Assembly: GCA_022712895.1 (NCBI GenBank)
Contig: JAFLJS010000051.1
Coordinates: forward strand, 101,927-165,926
Direction: 5' to 3'
Source: Desulfocapsa sp.
GTDB taxonomy: Bacteria > Desulfobacterota > Desulfobulbia > Desulfobulbales > Desulfocapsaceae
DNA length: 64,000 nucleotides
Each line of letters opens with the position of its first letter. Position 1 is the first letter of the stretch. Below the pieces are notes generated by a model. The model saw nothing but the letters and a program-made list of their open reading frames with translations, searched no databases and was not told the origin of the DNA. The position numbers and the translations under genes are program-made. This document shows positions 36,464-46,028 of the stretch, piece by piece.

Positions 36464-36493
36464 TTGATTTCGCTTCAACCGTTCGTTTAAAAT

Positions 36494-36531
36494 ATGGCGC
36501 AAAGAAAGCTTTCCTGCTTTCTTTGCGCCAT
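36494..36531 (+). terminator. Strong hairpin, probable terminator
   Basis: ATGGCGCAAAGAAAGC and its complement GCTTTCTTTGCGCCAT form a 16-bp perfect stem with a 6-base loop, 30 bp after the selenoprotein stop. A T-run is lacking, so it could act as an mRNA-stabilising 3' hairpin. Confidence 0.65.
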
Positions 36532-36779
36532 TGAATTATCTGCCTTATACTACTTTCCTCCTTTTTTCTTCCCTGCAACAGACAAGAAAAACCAGTCATA
36601 TACCAGCCCCGCTTTTTCACTCCACGTGCGAAATCCTTTCTTCCTCTTTATTGCTACAACAAAAAGGTTAAAAATGTGGTGACTTACACCTGTTTTCACC
36701 TTACTATGGCCTTTAGGAACAATTGCCAAAAAGGACAATCAATCTTTATCAACCCATAGCCTTATAGCCACAACATACT

Positions 36780-38585
36780 ATGCCGCCACACTATTTTTCC
36801 CGATCCACACACAAACGGTTGTCAGCAAAATCTTTATCTTCTCTGTCCCTGACAGGTTTTGTCGCCTTACTGCTCCTCTCACCTCCCTTTGCCTTTGCAG
36901 GTACTCCCCTGACTGTCGAAGTTTCAGGACTTGAAGCACCCCTGCAGACAAATGTTCTTAATTTCCTCGATATTGAGAAAAACAAAAGCAACGAAGAACT
37001 AACTCCCCGCTGGATACAGCATCTGCACAAACAAGCACCGCAGGAAATTCGCGAAGCACTCTACCCCTTCGGATATTACCACGCAACCATCCAGGCAGAT
37101 CTTACAGAAAACCATGGCAAATGGCTGGCCCGCTATACCATTGATGCCGGCAAACCAACCTTTATAACCAAACACAATATTCGATGGACAGGTGAAGGCG
37201 CTACTCACCCCGTATTCCAGGAATCCATACAAAAACTCATAAACAGTTCTAACGGGCAAGTAATTCATGCGAAATATGACGCAGCCAAAAGCAACTTCCT
37301 GAACGTTGCCCTCTCCGAAGGATATCCACAGGCCAAAATAACCAAAAGTGAAATCCTGATTGATCTCGATGCCCACAGCGCTGAATTAACGCTTCTCATG
37401 GACACTGGTCCCCTATACTATTTTGGTGATATCCATTTTCTACAGGATTTTCTAGATCCAGAGCTCCTGCAAAAGTATGTTTCCCTAAAAAAGGGACAGC
37501 CATACTCTCACGATGCCCTTCTCGAGTTTCAACAGAACCTTATAGCTTCAAATTATGCACGTGAAGTCACCCTCACTCCCCTATTCGCCAAAACACAGGA
37601 CAAACTGTTACCAATAGAAGTGCTGATGCAGCCGATTCTTCCCCATAAACTCTCTTTTGGGCTCGGGTACGAAACAGATATCGGTATTCGTGGATCAGCA
37701 CGCTGGGAAGATCGTCTGCTCAACAGCTATGGTCATCACTCGGATTTATTTTTCAAACTCTCAGAGAAAGAAGGACTGTTTCGCGGCCAGTATTATATCC
37801 CGGTAAACAAGGCTCTTACTGATAGTTGGGTATCGTCAGCTGGTATAGAATACGAAACGACGCCGGACACAAGCAGCAGAACTGTAGCTCTGGAAACCGC
37901 TTTTGTACGAAAGAATCTCGAAGACACTCATTTCTACAAGGGATTTCTGCTGGCTTCATACGAATATTTCACCATTGGTGATGATCCACAAGTAGGTACC
38001 AAACTGTTTTCCATTGGCACCACCATCCGATTCTCAGATCTGGAGGATAACATCTATCCACAGTCCGGATATTCGTTCTTCTCTGATCTGCGAGGCGCTT
38101 CTGAGATACTGCTGTCAGATACCACCTATACCAGACTGCATCTTAAAGGCCGTTACATGTTCGGTCTTGGTGAAAATGGACGGTTAGACAGTCATTTTGA
38201 ATTTGGATCAGCCTGGGTTGATGACTACAATGTCTACCCGACATCATTACGTTTTTTTGCAGGTGGAGACAGTTCTGTCCGTGGCTACAAATATGAATCC
38301 CTGGGGCCCATGGACGATGACGGCAATATTATTGGTGGTAAGCATGTTTTCAGCGCAAGCCTTGAGTATGACCACAGAGTGGCAAAATCCTGGGTTATAG
38401 ATATTTTTGCCGATGCTGGAAATGCTTACGATGACACCTTAGACAAGGTATTCATTGGTTCCGGTTTTGGTTTTCGCTGGCTGGCGCCTTTTGGTTCTCT
38501 TCGCTTCGATTTTGCATGGCCTGTGAGCGAGGGCCTTACCATTAGTGCCGCACGAATTCACATTGGATTTGGAGCAACATTATGA
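36780..38585 (+). CDS. tamA: Outer-membrane barrel TamA (BamA/Omp85 superfamily)
   Basis: 601 residues. Signal sequence (about residues 20-40, 'SLTGFVALLLLSPPFAFAG'), three POTRA-like domains ('LTVEVSGLEAPLQTNVLNFL' first, 'FITKHNIRWTGEG' second, 'YYFGDIHFLQDFLDPELL' third), then a C-terminal 16-strand barrel with 'RFFAGGDSSVRGYKYESLGP' corresponding to the VRGY/F motif and ending 'ISAARIHIGFGATL'. TamA acts with TamB in outer-membrane protein or phospholipid transport. The stop overlaps the tamB start (ATGA), so the pair is translationally coupled. Confidence 0.93.
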   Translation: MPPHYFSRSTHKRLSAKSLSSLSLTGFVALLLLSPPFAFAGTPLTVEVSGLEAPLQTNVLNFLDIEKNKSNEELTPRWIQHLHKQAPQEIREALYPFGYYHATIQADLTENHGKWLARYTIDAGKPTFITKHNIRWTGEGATHPVFQESIQKLINSSNGQVIHAKYDAAKSNFLNVALSEGYPQAKITKSEILIDLDAHSAELTLLMDTGPLYYFGDIHFLQDFLDPELLQKYVSLKKGQPYSHDALLEFQQNLIASNYAREVTLTPLFAKTQDKLLPIEVLMQPILPHKLSFGLGYETDIGIRGSARWEDRLLNSYGHHSDLFFKLSEKEGLFRGQYYIPVNKALTDSWVSSAGIEYETTPDTSSRTVALETAFVRKNLEDTHFYKGFLLASYEYFTIGDDPQVGTKLFSIGTTIRFSDLEDNIYPQSGYSFFSDLRGASEILLSDTTYTRLHLKGRYMFGLGENGRLDSHFEFGSAWVDDYNVYPTSLRFFAGGDSSVRGYKYESLGPMDDDGNIIGGKHVFSASLEYDHRVAKSWVIDIFADAGNAYDDTLDKVFIGSGFGFRWLAPFGSLRFDFAWPVSEGLTISAARIHIGFGATL

Positions 38586-41500
38586 AAAAATGGATCGTAC
38601 GAATATCCGTCACCGGCCTCGCTTTTCTTTTCCTGATTATCGGGACTGTCTCTTTTCTTATCGGAACCCAGAGTGGAACGAATTTTATTGTAACTCAAGC
38701 AGAAAGACTAATGAATGGGCAGCTGCAAATAGGTTCTGCGACAGGGACACTTCTTGATCGTCTGGAACTGAGTGATCTGCTCTTCGAAAGTCCGGCTGCA
38801 GGCAAGGCAGAAGTTGGTAAACTGGTTCTGGACTGGAAAAGCAGCGATCTCTTCAATCTTCACATTCATATTGTTGAATTAAGTGCAACTAATATACATT
38901 ACACCGCCTCTCAACTAGAAACAGAAGCAATAGCCGAGCCCAAATCGACAGCTTCCACCACACTCCCGGAACTTGCATTACCCATTACAATCACAGTTGA
39001 AAAACTCCTTATTGACAATGTTAAATTCTACACAGCTAAAGACGTAGAACCCATTACCATTACCCACACTGAGATTTCAGCTCTGTGGAATACTAACGGT
39101 ATCCAGCTAAAAAAACTCTCCTTTGCCATGCCCGAAATAACACTGGAAGCTAAAGGAGAAGTTCTTCCCACAGGAAATTATCCTTTAGCCTTCACAACTG
39201 TGATCACAACCCTCAGCCCTGAGTATCCTTCCGTTACGCTCCGCGGCGATTACGGAGGAGACCTGCAAACACTGACAATCAATGAACAACTGCGTGGAGA
39301 GCTAGAAGCAGACCTCCAGGGAACGTTACAGGATGTTGTCAATGCATTGGCCTGGGACATAAAGCTAAACATTATCCATTTTACTCCTGAAATATTCAAT
39401 CCCGATATTCCCGGAATAATAACCGGGAACATTGCATCGACTGGTACACTGCAGAGTCTCAATGCCACAGCACAGATTGCCATGCGTGACACAGAAAATT
39501 CATATGGTAACTGGGATGCAGTTCTCGATGCGGATATAAATCTTGAATCACTCCTAATTTCTATTAAACAATGCACCCTTAAACAGCAGGATTCCCCTGC
39601 TCTAATAGATCTTGCCGGAACCGTAGACATGGACCAGCAGCTTGCTATTGCACTCAGCTGGAAAAGCCTGCAATGGCCGATAACAGGAGAGGCCGAGTAC
39701 AGTTCCTCTGCCGGCGACATTAAACTCACAGGAACTATTGATGACTTTCACCTGGACCTGCAAACCACACTCTCCGGTTCTGCAATACCTGACAGCGCTA
39801 TACAACTGAGCAGTGATGGAAACACAGAAAGTGTGCATGACTTGCACCTGATCCTTAACACCCTTGAAGGAACTATTGCTGTAAATGGTGCTGTTGAATG
39901 GACACCAGCTGTAAAATGGCAGGTGGAAACGACAGGCAGTCAACTCAACCCCGGAGTACATTATCCCGGATGGCAGGGCAGTCTTGACTGGCTCATCAAC
40001 TCAAGTGGCCACCTTGAAAAAACCGACGTTTTTGCAAATGTTTCAATAACCAGTGTGCAAGGTGCTCTTCGTGATATTCCCGTTGCTGCATCAGGTAACA
40101 TCACCATTGCTCCGGAAAATATTCAGATAGAAAAGCTGTTGTTTTCCTCAGGCAAGGCTAGGATTAGCGCTCACGGCCAGCTTGGCAAGAGATCAGACCT
40201 TAGCTGGAATATTCAGGTTGCAAATTTTGCTGATTTACTTCCTGAAAGCAGCGGACAGCTCACAGCCTCCGGCACTGTTCTTGGGAAAATGACAGCGCCA
40301 AAAGTTACTGCAACTATACAGGGATCTTCAATCGCAATCCCACGGCTAGAGCTACAGGATCTGTTACTCAATACAACTCTTGATTTAAGCTGGCAGGAAC
40401 CATTTACCCTCGATCTTGTGGTGAACAATCTCCAATCCGGCGAAACCCTGCTGTCAAAAATCACCCTCCAATCAAGCGGAAAACTAACAGATCACACCCT
40501 GGACCTATTTGCCAGCCACAAACTTGCTGATCTGTCCCTTGCTCTTGGGGGAAACTACCAAGAAAAACTGTGGCAAGGCACACTGAGCAGACTTGTTCTT
40601 GATTCAAGGGATATGGGAAAATGGCAGATCGCAAAACCTACAAAAATAGTGGCCGCTGCCAAAGAGGCCACTATCGAGCGACTCTGCCTGGCACACGAAC
40701 AAAGTGAACTGTGTATAAATGGTACCTGGGACAGTGAAAACCTTCACACTGGTGGTAAAGCATCACTTACAGACTTCCCACTCAGCTGGCTTTCTCCATG
40801 GTTCCCGGATACCCTTGAAGAGCTTGGTGGCGTTTTCTCTTTTGATGCTGAGGCAAGTATGCAGGAGAAACTGAAAGCTACTGCCCACGCCAGAATCACT
40901 CCAGGAGAAATCAAATATATTACCTTTAAAAACAGTGGTATCCTGCCTCACGAAGGACTGAAACTTGATCTGCAAATTGCTGACGATGGGCTCGACTCGA
41001 ACCTGTGGCTCAGTGTAGACTCAAATATCATCAGTGGAAAGCTGCAATCTCCTGACCTTCTGCGAGGTGATGCTGACCACTCCCCCACAATTGCTGGCAA
41101 ACTCAAAATCGATGCAAGCAATTTTACACTGGTCGAAAAACTTGTTGCTGATGTGGAGAACCTGAGTGCGAAAATCGATACCGATTTTACTGTCACAGGA
41201 ACCCTGGCTCAGCCTGAAGTCTACGGCAAAGGAAAACTGCATATCAAAAACATGCTCATTCCTGTTGCCGGCCTTCAGCTTTCCAACACCTCTCTAGATA
41301 TCCTGGCAGATAACAGCAAAATAACCATTAACGGCATATTCAACTCAGGAAAGGGTTCCATGGCTCTTGATGGCAAGGCATTTCTTAATGCTGAAGAAAA
41401 ATATCCTGCCTCCATCACCTTAAAAGGAAAAAACTTCAGGCTTATAAATCTCCCTGACATAAAGGTCTATCTCTCTTCCAACCTCAGCATTGAAAGAAAA

Positions 41501-42262
41501 AAAGAGCTGACCCTTCTTTCCGGTACTATAACAATCCCCGAGGCGGAAATCTTGCTCAGGGATTTACCAAAAGGAACAAAAACAGCGTCCCCTGATATTG
41601 TCATTGTCCAGGAGATGAAAGAAGAAGAGTCAAGCAAGTCACCCATGCAAATGGATCTTAAAGTGAGCCTTGGCAAAAAAGTCTATTTCGCCGGACTTGG
41701 CGTAAATGCCTTTATTGACGGACAGTTAAGCATCACAGCACAACCTGAAGAGCAGATGCTTGGCAGTGGACAATTTCAAATCAGACAGGGGAGTTACAGG
41801 GCATACGGGCAGGATCTCGAAATTGAGAATGGCGTTATCTCCTTTCCTGGCGGCCCACTCACACAACCGGGTATCAACCTGCGTGCCACCAGATCCATTG
41901 GAGACGTGGTGGCCGGTATCTCAGTCATTGGCCCCGCCTCAAAACCCCGTATTACCACTTTCTCAAGACCTTCAATGTCTGAAAGCCAGATACTTTCTTA
42001 TATTATTACAGGCTCGTCACCCAGCACTGGTGGAGCAAAACTCTCGGTTGGGCGTCAGATAAACAACAAACTTTCGGTTTCCGTTGGGACTGATACAAAA
42101 ACTGGCGAAAGCCAATTTATTGCAAGGTATCGTCTAAGCAAAAAAATACATGTGGAGTCCACCACAGGAACCAGCAGTAATGCCGCCGATATCTTTTATA
42201 GTACTGAGCTTGGTGAGAAGAGTGAAGAACGTGCCGATGAAAATGAAAACGACTCGGAGTAA
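38582..42262 (+). CDS. tamB: TamB-like translocation/assembly module protein
   Basis: 1226 residues, matching E. coli TamB in size. One N-terminal transmembrane anchor (about residues 9-28, 'VTGLAFLFLIIGTVSFLIG') and a long beta-helical periplasmic body, ending in the conserved DUF490/TamB domain with 'GSGQFQIRQGSYRAYGQDLEIE', 'LRATRSIGDVVAGISVIGPASKP', 'PSMSESQILSYIITG' and a terminal barrel-associating segment. Forms with TamA an envelope-spanning bridge. A DUF748 gene of the same AsmA-like superfamily is at 3811-7071. Confidence 0.94.
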   Translation: MKKWIVRISVTGLAFLFLIIGTVSFLIGTQSGTNFIVTQAERLMNGQLQIGSATGTLLDRLELSDLLFESPAAGKAEVGKLVLDWKSSDLFNLHIHIVELSATNIHYTASQLETEAIAEPKSTASTTLPELALPITITVEKLLIDNVKFYTAKDVEPITITHTEISALWNTNGIQLKKLSFAMPEITLEAKGEVLPTGNYPLAFTTVITTLSPEYPSVTLRGDYGGDLQTLTINEQLRGELEADLQGTLQDVVNALAWDIKLNIIHFTPEIFNPDIPGIITGNIASTGTLQSLNATAQIAMRDTENSYGNWDAVLDADINLESLLISIKQCTLKQQDSPALIDLAGTVDMDQQLAIALSWKSLQWPITGEAEYSSSAGDIKLTGTIDDFHLDLQTTLSGSAIPDSAIQLSSDGNTESVHDLHLILNTLEGTIAVNGAVEWTPAVKWQVETTGSQLNPGVHYPGWQGSLDWLINSSGHLEKTDVFANVSITSVQGALRDIPVAASGNITIAPENIQIEKLLFSSGKARISAHGQLGKRSDLSWNIQVANFADLLPESSGQLTASGTVLGKMTAPKVTATIQGSSIAIPRLELQDLLLNTTLDLSWQEPFTLDLVVNNLQSGETLLSKITLQSSGKLTDHTLDLFASHKLADLSLALGGNYQEKLWQGTLSRLVLDSRDMGKWQIAKPTKIVAAAKEATIERLCLAHEQSELCINGTWDSENLHTGGKASLTDFPLSWLSPWFPDTLEELGGVFSFDAEASMQEKLKATAHARITPGEIKYITFKNSGILPHEGLKLDLQIADDGLDSNLWLSVDSNIISGKLQSPDLLRGDADHSPTIAGKLKIDASNFTLVEKLVADVENLSAKIDTDFTVTGTLAQPEVYGKGKLHIKNMLIPVAGLQLSNTSLDILADNSKITINGIFNSGKGSMALDGKAFLNAEEKYPASITLKGKNFRLINLPDIKVYLSSNLSIERKKELTLLSGTITIPEAEILLRDLPKGTKTASPDIVIVQEMKEEESSKSPMQMDLKVSLGKKVYFAGLGVNAFIDGQLSITAQPEEQMLGSGQFQIRQGSYRAYGQDLEIENGVISFPGGPLTQPGINLRATRSIGDVVAGISVIGPASKPRITTFSRPSMSESQILSYIITGSSPSTGGAKLSVGRQINNKLSVSVGTDTKTGESQFIARYRLSKKIHVESTTGTSSNAADIFYSTELGEKSEERADENENDSE

Positions 42263-42296
42263 CGCCACCTTTGAATGAGGTGGATTGCTTTTTTAT
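42263..42296 (+). terminator. Terminator after tamAB
   Basis: CCACCT/AGGTGG stem (6 bp) with a 7-base loop starts three bases after the stop and is followed by TTGCTTTTTT. Confidence 0.65.
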
Positions 42297-42423
42297 TCAT
42301 TGTATATTCAGCCCCAAAAGGAACAACTGAAAAAGAACATCCTTGCATCGCTTATAGAATGCGCAACTGGGCAATATTTTATTGCATTTATCAGTTACTC
42401 ATAACCAAAACTAAGGATCTGCA

Positions 42424-42699
42424 ATGGCTCTTCAGACGAAATCAGACGAACAACGACATCACGTTCGGTATCAACTCAGAGGAAATATTTTCGACGGCCT
42501 CTTCACTGTAACGGATTTAAGCAGGGGTGGCATTGGCTTCGAATCTATATGCCAGGTAAAGAAGTTGGAAGGAAAAAGACTCCTCTTTTATCACAAGTTG
42601 TCTTCAGCCATGATACAAGCCAGCGCAAAAAAATACGTCCTACACGACTACAAAAAACAGACATCAAAGAAAACACCCGCAAGTTCAGAGCCAAACTAG
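42424..42699 (+). CDS. Short PilZ-like protein, possibly truncated
   Basis: 91 residues. 'RHHVRYQLRGNIFDGLFTV' and 'TDLSRGGIGFES' resemble the N-terminal half of a PilZ domain (RxxxR then D/N-x-S-x-x-G), which binds c-di-GMP. The C-terminal half of PilZ (about 40 residues with a conserved Gly) is not recognisable, and no better continuation was found in the other frames. The tail is Lys/Ser-rich. It could be a minimal divergent PilZ protein or a decayed one. ATG at 42424 is preceded by AAGGATCTGCA. Confidence 0.5.
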   Translation: MALQTKSDEQRHHVRYQLRGNIFDGLFTVTDLSRGGIGFESICQVKKLEGKRLLFYHKLSSAMIQASAKKYVLHDYKKQTSKKTPASSEPN

Positions 42700-42730
42700 T
42701 CCGCCAAGACAGCAGGCCCTAAGTACTTGC

Positions 42731-44077
42731 TTATCGCTTCTTTTTATCTCTGTTTTTATCACGAATAAAGAGTTGTAAGGGCACTTTATCAAGCCCCAAC
42801 CCCTCACGAAATTTGTTTACCAGGTAGCGTTCGTAGGAGAAATGAACCCCCTTGGAACTGTTACTCATCACAACAAACTTTGGTGGACGGTGTCCAACCT
42901 GGGAAGTGTAATAAAATTTCAGCCGTTTGTTTTTATAGATTGGCGGCGAATGATCTTCAACCGCATCTTTTAACAATCTATTCAGTGCAGAAGTAGAAAA
43001 TGAGGATGTGAACTGTTTATACACCGAACCGATGGTGGGAAAAAGTCGTTTGATACCATAACCGGTAAGGGCAGAAGCCGTGAGTAACGGGGCAAAACTG
43101 ACAAAGGGAACAGCAAGGGCAATCTCACCCATAATCTGTTGCTGACGTATTTTATCATCTTTGACCAGATCCCATTTATTCACAAGCAGGATAAGCCCTC
43201 TCCCCTGCTCCTGGGTATAGCCAATAACCTTGGTATCCTGTTCGGTAATGCCTTCTTCGGCATCAATCAGGACAACGGCTATATCACATTTTTCAAGGGC
43301 TGCAAGAGCCTTTAAAATCGAAAACTTTTCAAGCTTCTCTGTGGTCTTCCCCTTTCGTCTGATACCTGCGGTATCAATCAGCAGATAGCTGTATTTTCCG
43401 TGAGTAAGTAACGTATCCACCGAATCACGGGTAGTACCTGACACCTCGGAAACAACCATGCGATTCTGCCCGAGTATCTGATTAATCATGGAAGATTTGC
43501 CAACATTGGGACGCCCAAAAAAAGCAACCTTCACAGTATCTGCCGGTAAATTCAAATCATCATCATTTACAATTAACTTTTCAGCTAAGGCGTCCATAAG
43601 GGTTCCATACCCGTACTTATGCTCTGCCGATACCGGCCAGAATTCATCTATGCCAAGCTCATAAAACTGGGGTAAATCATTCACTTCCTGTGCCGGGCTA
43701 TCAATCTTATTGATCACGAAGAAAACGGTCTTATCCGTACGGCGCAAGAGCTTGGTGACTTCATGATCCTGCGGTGTTACTCCTTCGCGTCCATCCAGCA
43801 CAAAGAGAATAATATCCGCCTCATCGATGGCAGCCATAGCCTGGTTACGAATATGCCCGCCCATGACATCACCGCTTGCGTCTTCTATGCCTCCGGTATC
43901 CACCAGCATAAAAGCCTTATCATCCCATGTCACCTTATCATAATGACGATCCCGGGTAACACCGGGAGTTGGATCAACCAGTGCCTTTCGAGACCTGGTT
44001 ATGCGATTGAACAGGGTAGATTTCCCTACATTTGGGCGCCCGACAAGAGCCACGATTGAATGTGTTTGAATGGCCAT
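42731..44077 (-). CDS. der: Ribosome-assembly GTPase Der (EngA)
   Basis: 448 residues with two consecutive GTPase domains, the Der hallmark: G1 motifs 'GRPNVGKSTLFNRI' and 'GRPNVGKSSMINQI', G3 'DTGGIED' and 'DTAGIRRKG', G4 'NKID' and 'NKWD', then a C-terminal KH-like domain ending in 'FIRDKNRDKKKR'. Needed for 50S subunit maturation. The repeat copy E lies just upstream. Confidence 0.97.
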   Translation of the reverse strand: MAIQTHSIVALVGRPNVGKSTLFNRITRSRKALVDPTPGVTRDRHYDKVTWDDKAFMLVDTGGIEDASGDVMGGHIRNQAMAAIDEADIILFVLDGREGVTPQDHEVTKLLRRTDKTVFFVINKIDSPAQEVNDLPQFYELGIDEFWPVSAEHKYGYGTLMDALAEKLIVNDDDLNLPADTVKVAFFGRPNVGKSSMINQILGQNRMVVSEVSGTTRDSVDTLLTHGKYSYLLIDTAGIRRKGKTTEKLEKFSILKALAALEKCDIAVVLIDAEEGITEQDTKVIGYTQEQGRGLILLVNKWDLVKDDKIRQQQIMGEIALAVPFVSFAPLLTASALTGYGIKRLFPTIGSVYKQFTSSFSTSALNRLLKDAVEDHSPPIYKNKRLKFYYTSQVGHRPPKFVVMSNSSKGVHFSYERYLVNKFREGLGLDKVPLQLFIRDKNRDKKKR

Positions 44078-44115
44078 TTTATTATTCTTAATAAACTCGT
44101 AAAAGTTACATGTTA

Positions 44116-44270
44116 GATGACTAAATAAAAAGCTTCATATTCGAGGAACTTGCCCCGCAGGAAATGCCCTTGGGGTACAAACTTGATGGAGTCAGGCGTA
44201 CTTTAGTACGTACGGAACGACTACAAATTTGTAGTGTCGAAGAAGATGAAGAGTTTTTTATGACGCCATC
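44116..44270. repeat. Dispersed terminal-inverted-repeat element, copy E (longest)
   Basis: 155 bp between der and the DUF2959 gene. Left arm GATGACTAAATAAAAAGC then TTCATATTCGAGG; right arm GTCGAAGAAGATGAAGAG then TTTTTTATGACGCCATC. The centre has AGGCGTAC...GTACGTACGG. Its last two bases are part of the stop codon of the DUF2959 gene. Confidence 0.85.
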
Positions 44271-44928
44271 ATTCTTTGATTTCTGCGATAAACTTATTGG
44301 AGGAAGCGATGGCAACATTCATGGACTGAACCAGTTCATCAATATGTCCTTCGAGATTAGCGAACTCTGCCTGTAGGGAGCCAATGGCTTGAGCATTCAG
44401 GTTATGTTTTAAAAAGAGTACGTTGTCATGGAAGATTCGCAACACAGGAGCCATGGATTCTTCTGCCGTTTTCATGGTATCCAGCATATCTGCATAACGG
44501 GACTTCGTCGCTGTAAGCTGTTTTTCGCTGGAGCGACGCATATTTTTGCTTTCATATTCTTTAAGCTCGCCTTTCCACTCTTTAAACAGTGCGTCAGCAA
44601 CGGATTCAATTTTATCAATTTGCGACGAAACATCGTCGGCTGCGCTTTTGCACTTTTTATATTCTTTATCAAATTTATCATAGGCCTTTTTCAAATCAGT
44701 CTCTTCAAGCTTTACTATGGAATCAAACTGTTCAAGAGCAGACTGAAACTGCTTCTGTGCATCCGCCTGAGAATCACGGCCGTCTTCAACTCGGTCAACA
44801 AGGATATCACGTTTATGAACACCCACCTTTTCCATAGCGCCATAATAGGTACTGGCACAAGATGTGAGAGTTGCCAGCAGCAGCACACTAAAAGCCAGCA
44901 ACAGCACAGACTGAACTGAACATTTCAT
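44269..44928 (-). CDS. DUF2959-family lipoprotein
   Basis: 219 residues. A signal peptide with lipobox 'LLATLTSCAST' predicts lipid attachment at the Cys near residue 24. The mature protein begins 'YYGAMEKVGVHKRDILVDRV', the conserved start of DUF2959 proteins, and is almost wholly helical with coiled-coil character ('KKAYDKFDKEYKKCKSA'). Known members are predicted periplasmic lipoproteins without an assigned function. The stop codon is contributed partly by the end of repeat copy E, so insertion may have changed the original C-terminus slightly. Confidence 0.85.
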   Translation of the reverse strand: MKCSVQSVLLLAFSVLLLATLTSCASTYYGAMEKVGVHKRDILVDRVEDGRDSQADAQKQFQSALEQFDSIVKLEETDLKKAYDKFDKEYKKCKSAADDVSSQIDKIESVADALFKEWKGELKEYESKNMRRSSEKQLTATKSRYADMLDTMKTAEESMAPVLRIFHDNVLFLKHNLNAQAIGSLQAEFANLEGHIDELVQSMNVAIASSNKFIAEIKE

Positions 44929-44973
44929 ACAATAAACCTCATTATTCTTTTGATTGAAAATTCCTGCAAGAAT

Positions 44974-45987
44974 TTATTTCCATACTCCATGAATAGCTTG
45001 TCCACATGAAGGGCAACAGCCATTTTGCAGCCTGTTTTCATTGATGGAAAAACCGTGCCTTAGAATAACCTCAATACCACAGGATGGGCAAGATGTATTT
45101 TCACTACCATTGCCAGGTCTATTCCCCGTATACACGTAATGCAAACCAGCTGAAATTCCAATTTTCCTGGCTTTTTCCAAAGTCGCAACAGGTGTTGGTG
45201 GGCGATCCGTCATTTTATAAGTGGGATAAAATCCACTTACATGCCATGGGATAGCAGCATCAACAGAGTAGATGAATTCTGCGATATCTCGTAACTCTTC
45301 CTCACTATCATTATGACCGGGAATCACAAGAGTTGTCACCTCAACCAAAACACCAGCCTTATGCATACGCTGGATGGAATCGAGTACCGGTTGCAACCTG
45401 GCACCACAAACAGAACGATAGAAGGAATCACTAAATGCCTTGAGATCAATATTAATGGCATCGAGCCAGGGAGTCATGACTTCCGTGGCCTCCCGGCTCA
45501 TAAAACCATTGGAAACAAAAACATTCTTCAAACCCTGAGCCCTGGCAAGTTGCATACAGTCATACGCAAATTCAAAAAAAATAGTGGGCTCCACATAGGT
45601 ATAGCTAATGGATTTTGAACCAGAGGTGAGGGCTGCTTGTATTACATCTTCTGCGCTCTGCAAGGTTCCTGGCACTGTCTCCAATTCGGACACCTCAACT
45701 TGAGAAATAGACGCATTCTGACAATGATGACAGGAAAAGTTACAACCTGCAGTAGCTATTGAGTAGGAAAGGCTTCCGGGAAGGAGATGAAACAGAGGCT
45801 TTTTTTCTATGGGATCGACATGTGTTGCAACAAGCTGTCCGTACACCAGGCTGTAGAGAATACCATCTCTATTCTCCCTCACCCCACACTGGCCATGGCC
45901 GCCACTAGGAATGGTACAGTAATGATTGCAAAGGAGACAGTGAACACATCTGTCTTTCCCTTTCTTGTAAAGCATGGCTTCATGCAT
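44974..45987 (-). CDS. amrS: AmmeMemoRadiSam system radical SAM enzyme
   Basis: 337 residues. N-terminal Cys-rich segment 'CVHCLLCNHYCTIPSGGHGQCGVREN', then the radical-SAM cluster motif 'CNFSCHHCQNASISQ' (CX3CX2C), and the family's 'YTYVEPTIFFEFAYD' and 'WHVSGFYPTYKMTDRPPTP'. A C-terminal zinc-ribbon-like part ('CPSCGIEVILRHG' and 'CCPSCGQAIHG') is an addition. This is the PflA-like radical-SAM component that co-occurs with MEMO (12225-13037 in this window) and AMMECR1 proteins. Substrate unknown. Confidence 0.92.
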   Translation of the reverse strand: MHEAMLYKKGKDRCVHCLLCNHYCTIPSGGHGQCGVRENRDGILYSLVYGQLVATHVDPIEKKPLFHLLPGSLSYSIATAGCNFSCHHCQNASISQVEVSELETVPGTLQSAEDVIQAALTSGSKSISYTYVEPTIFFEFAYDCMQLARAQGLKNVFVSNGFMSREATEVMTPWLDAINIDLKAFSDSFYRSVCGARLQPVLDSIQRMHKAGVLVEVTTLVIPGHNDSEEELRDIAEFIYSVDAAIPWHVSGFYPTYKMTDRPPTPVATLEKARKIGISAGLHYVYTGNRPGNGSENTSCPSCGIEVILRHGFSINENRLQNGCCPSCGQAIHGVWK

Positions 45988-46028
45988 ATTCTACCAGACA
46001 ATCTAAGCTCAGAAGAGCGGAAACAGTA

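Noticed and set aside
36387-36738. Minus-strand ORFs between the selenoprotein gene and tamA
   Set aside because: No start signals or family resemblance; they overlap the selenoprotein tail and its hairpin in antisense.
44121-44376. ORFs on both strands across repeat copy E
   Set aside because: They arise from the palindromic repeat and the 3' end of the DUF2959 gene and have no recognisable product.
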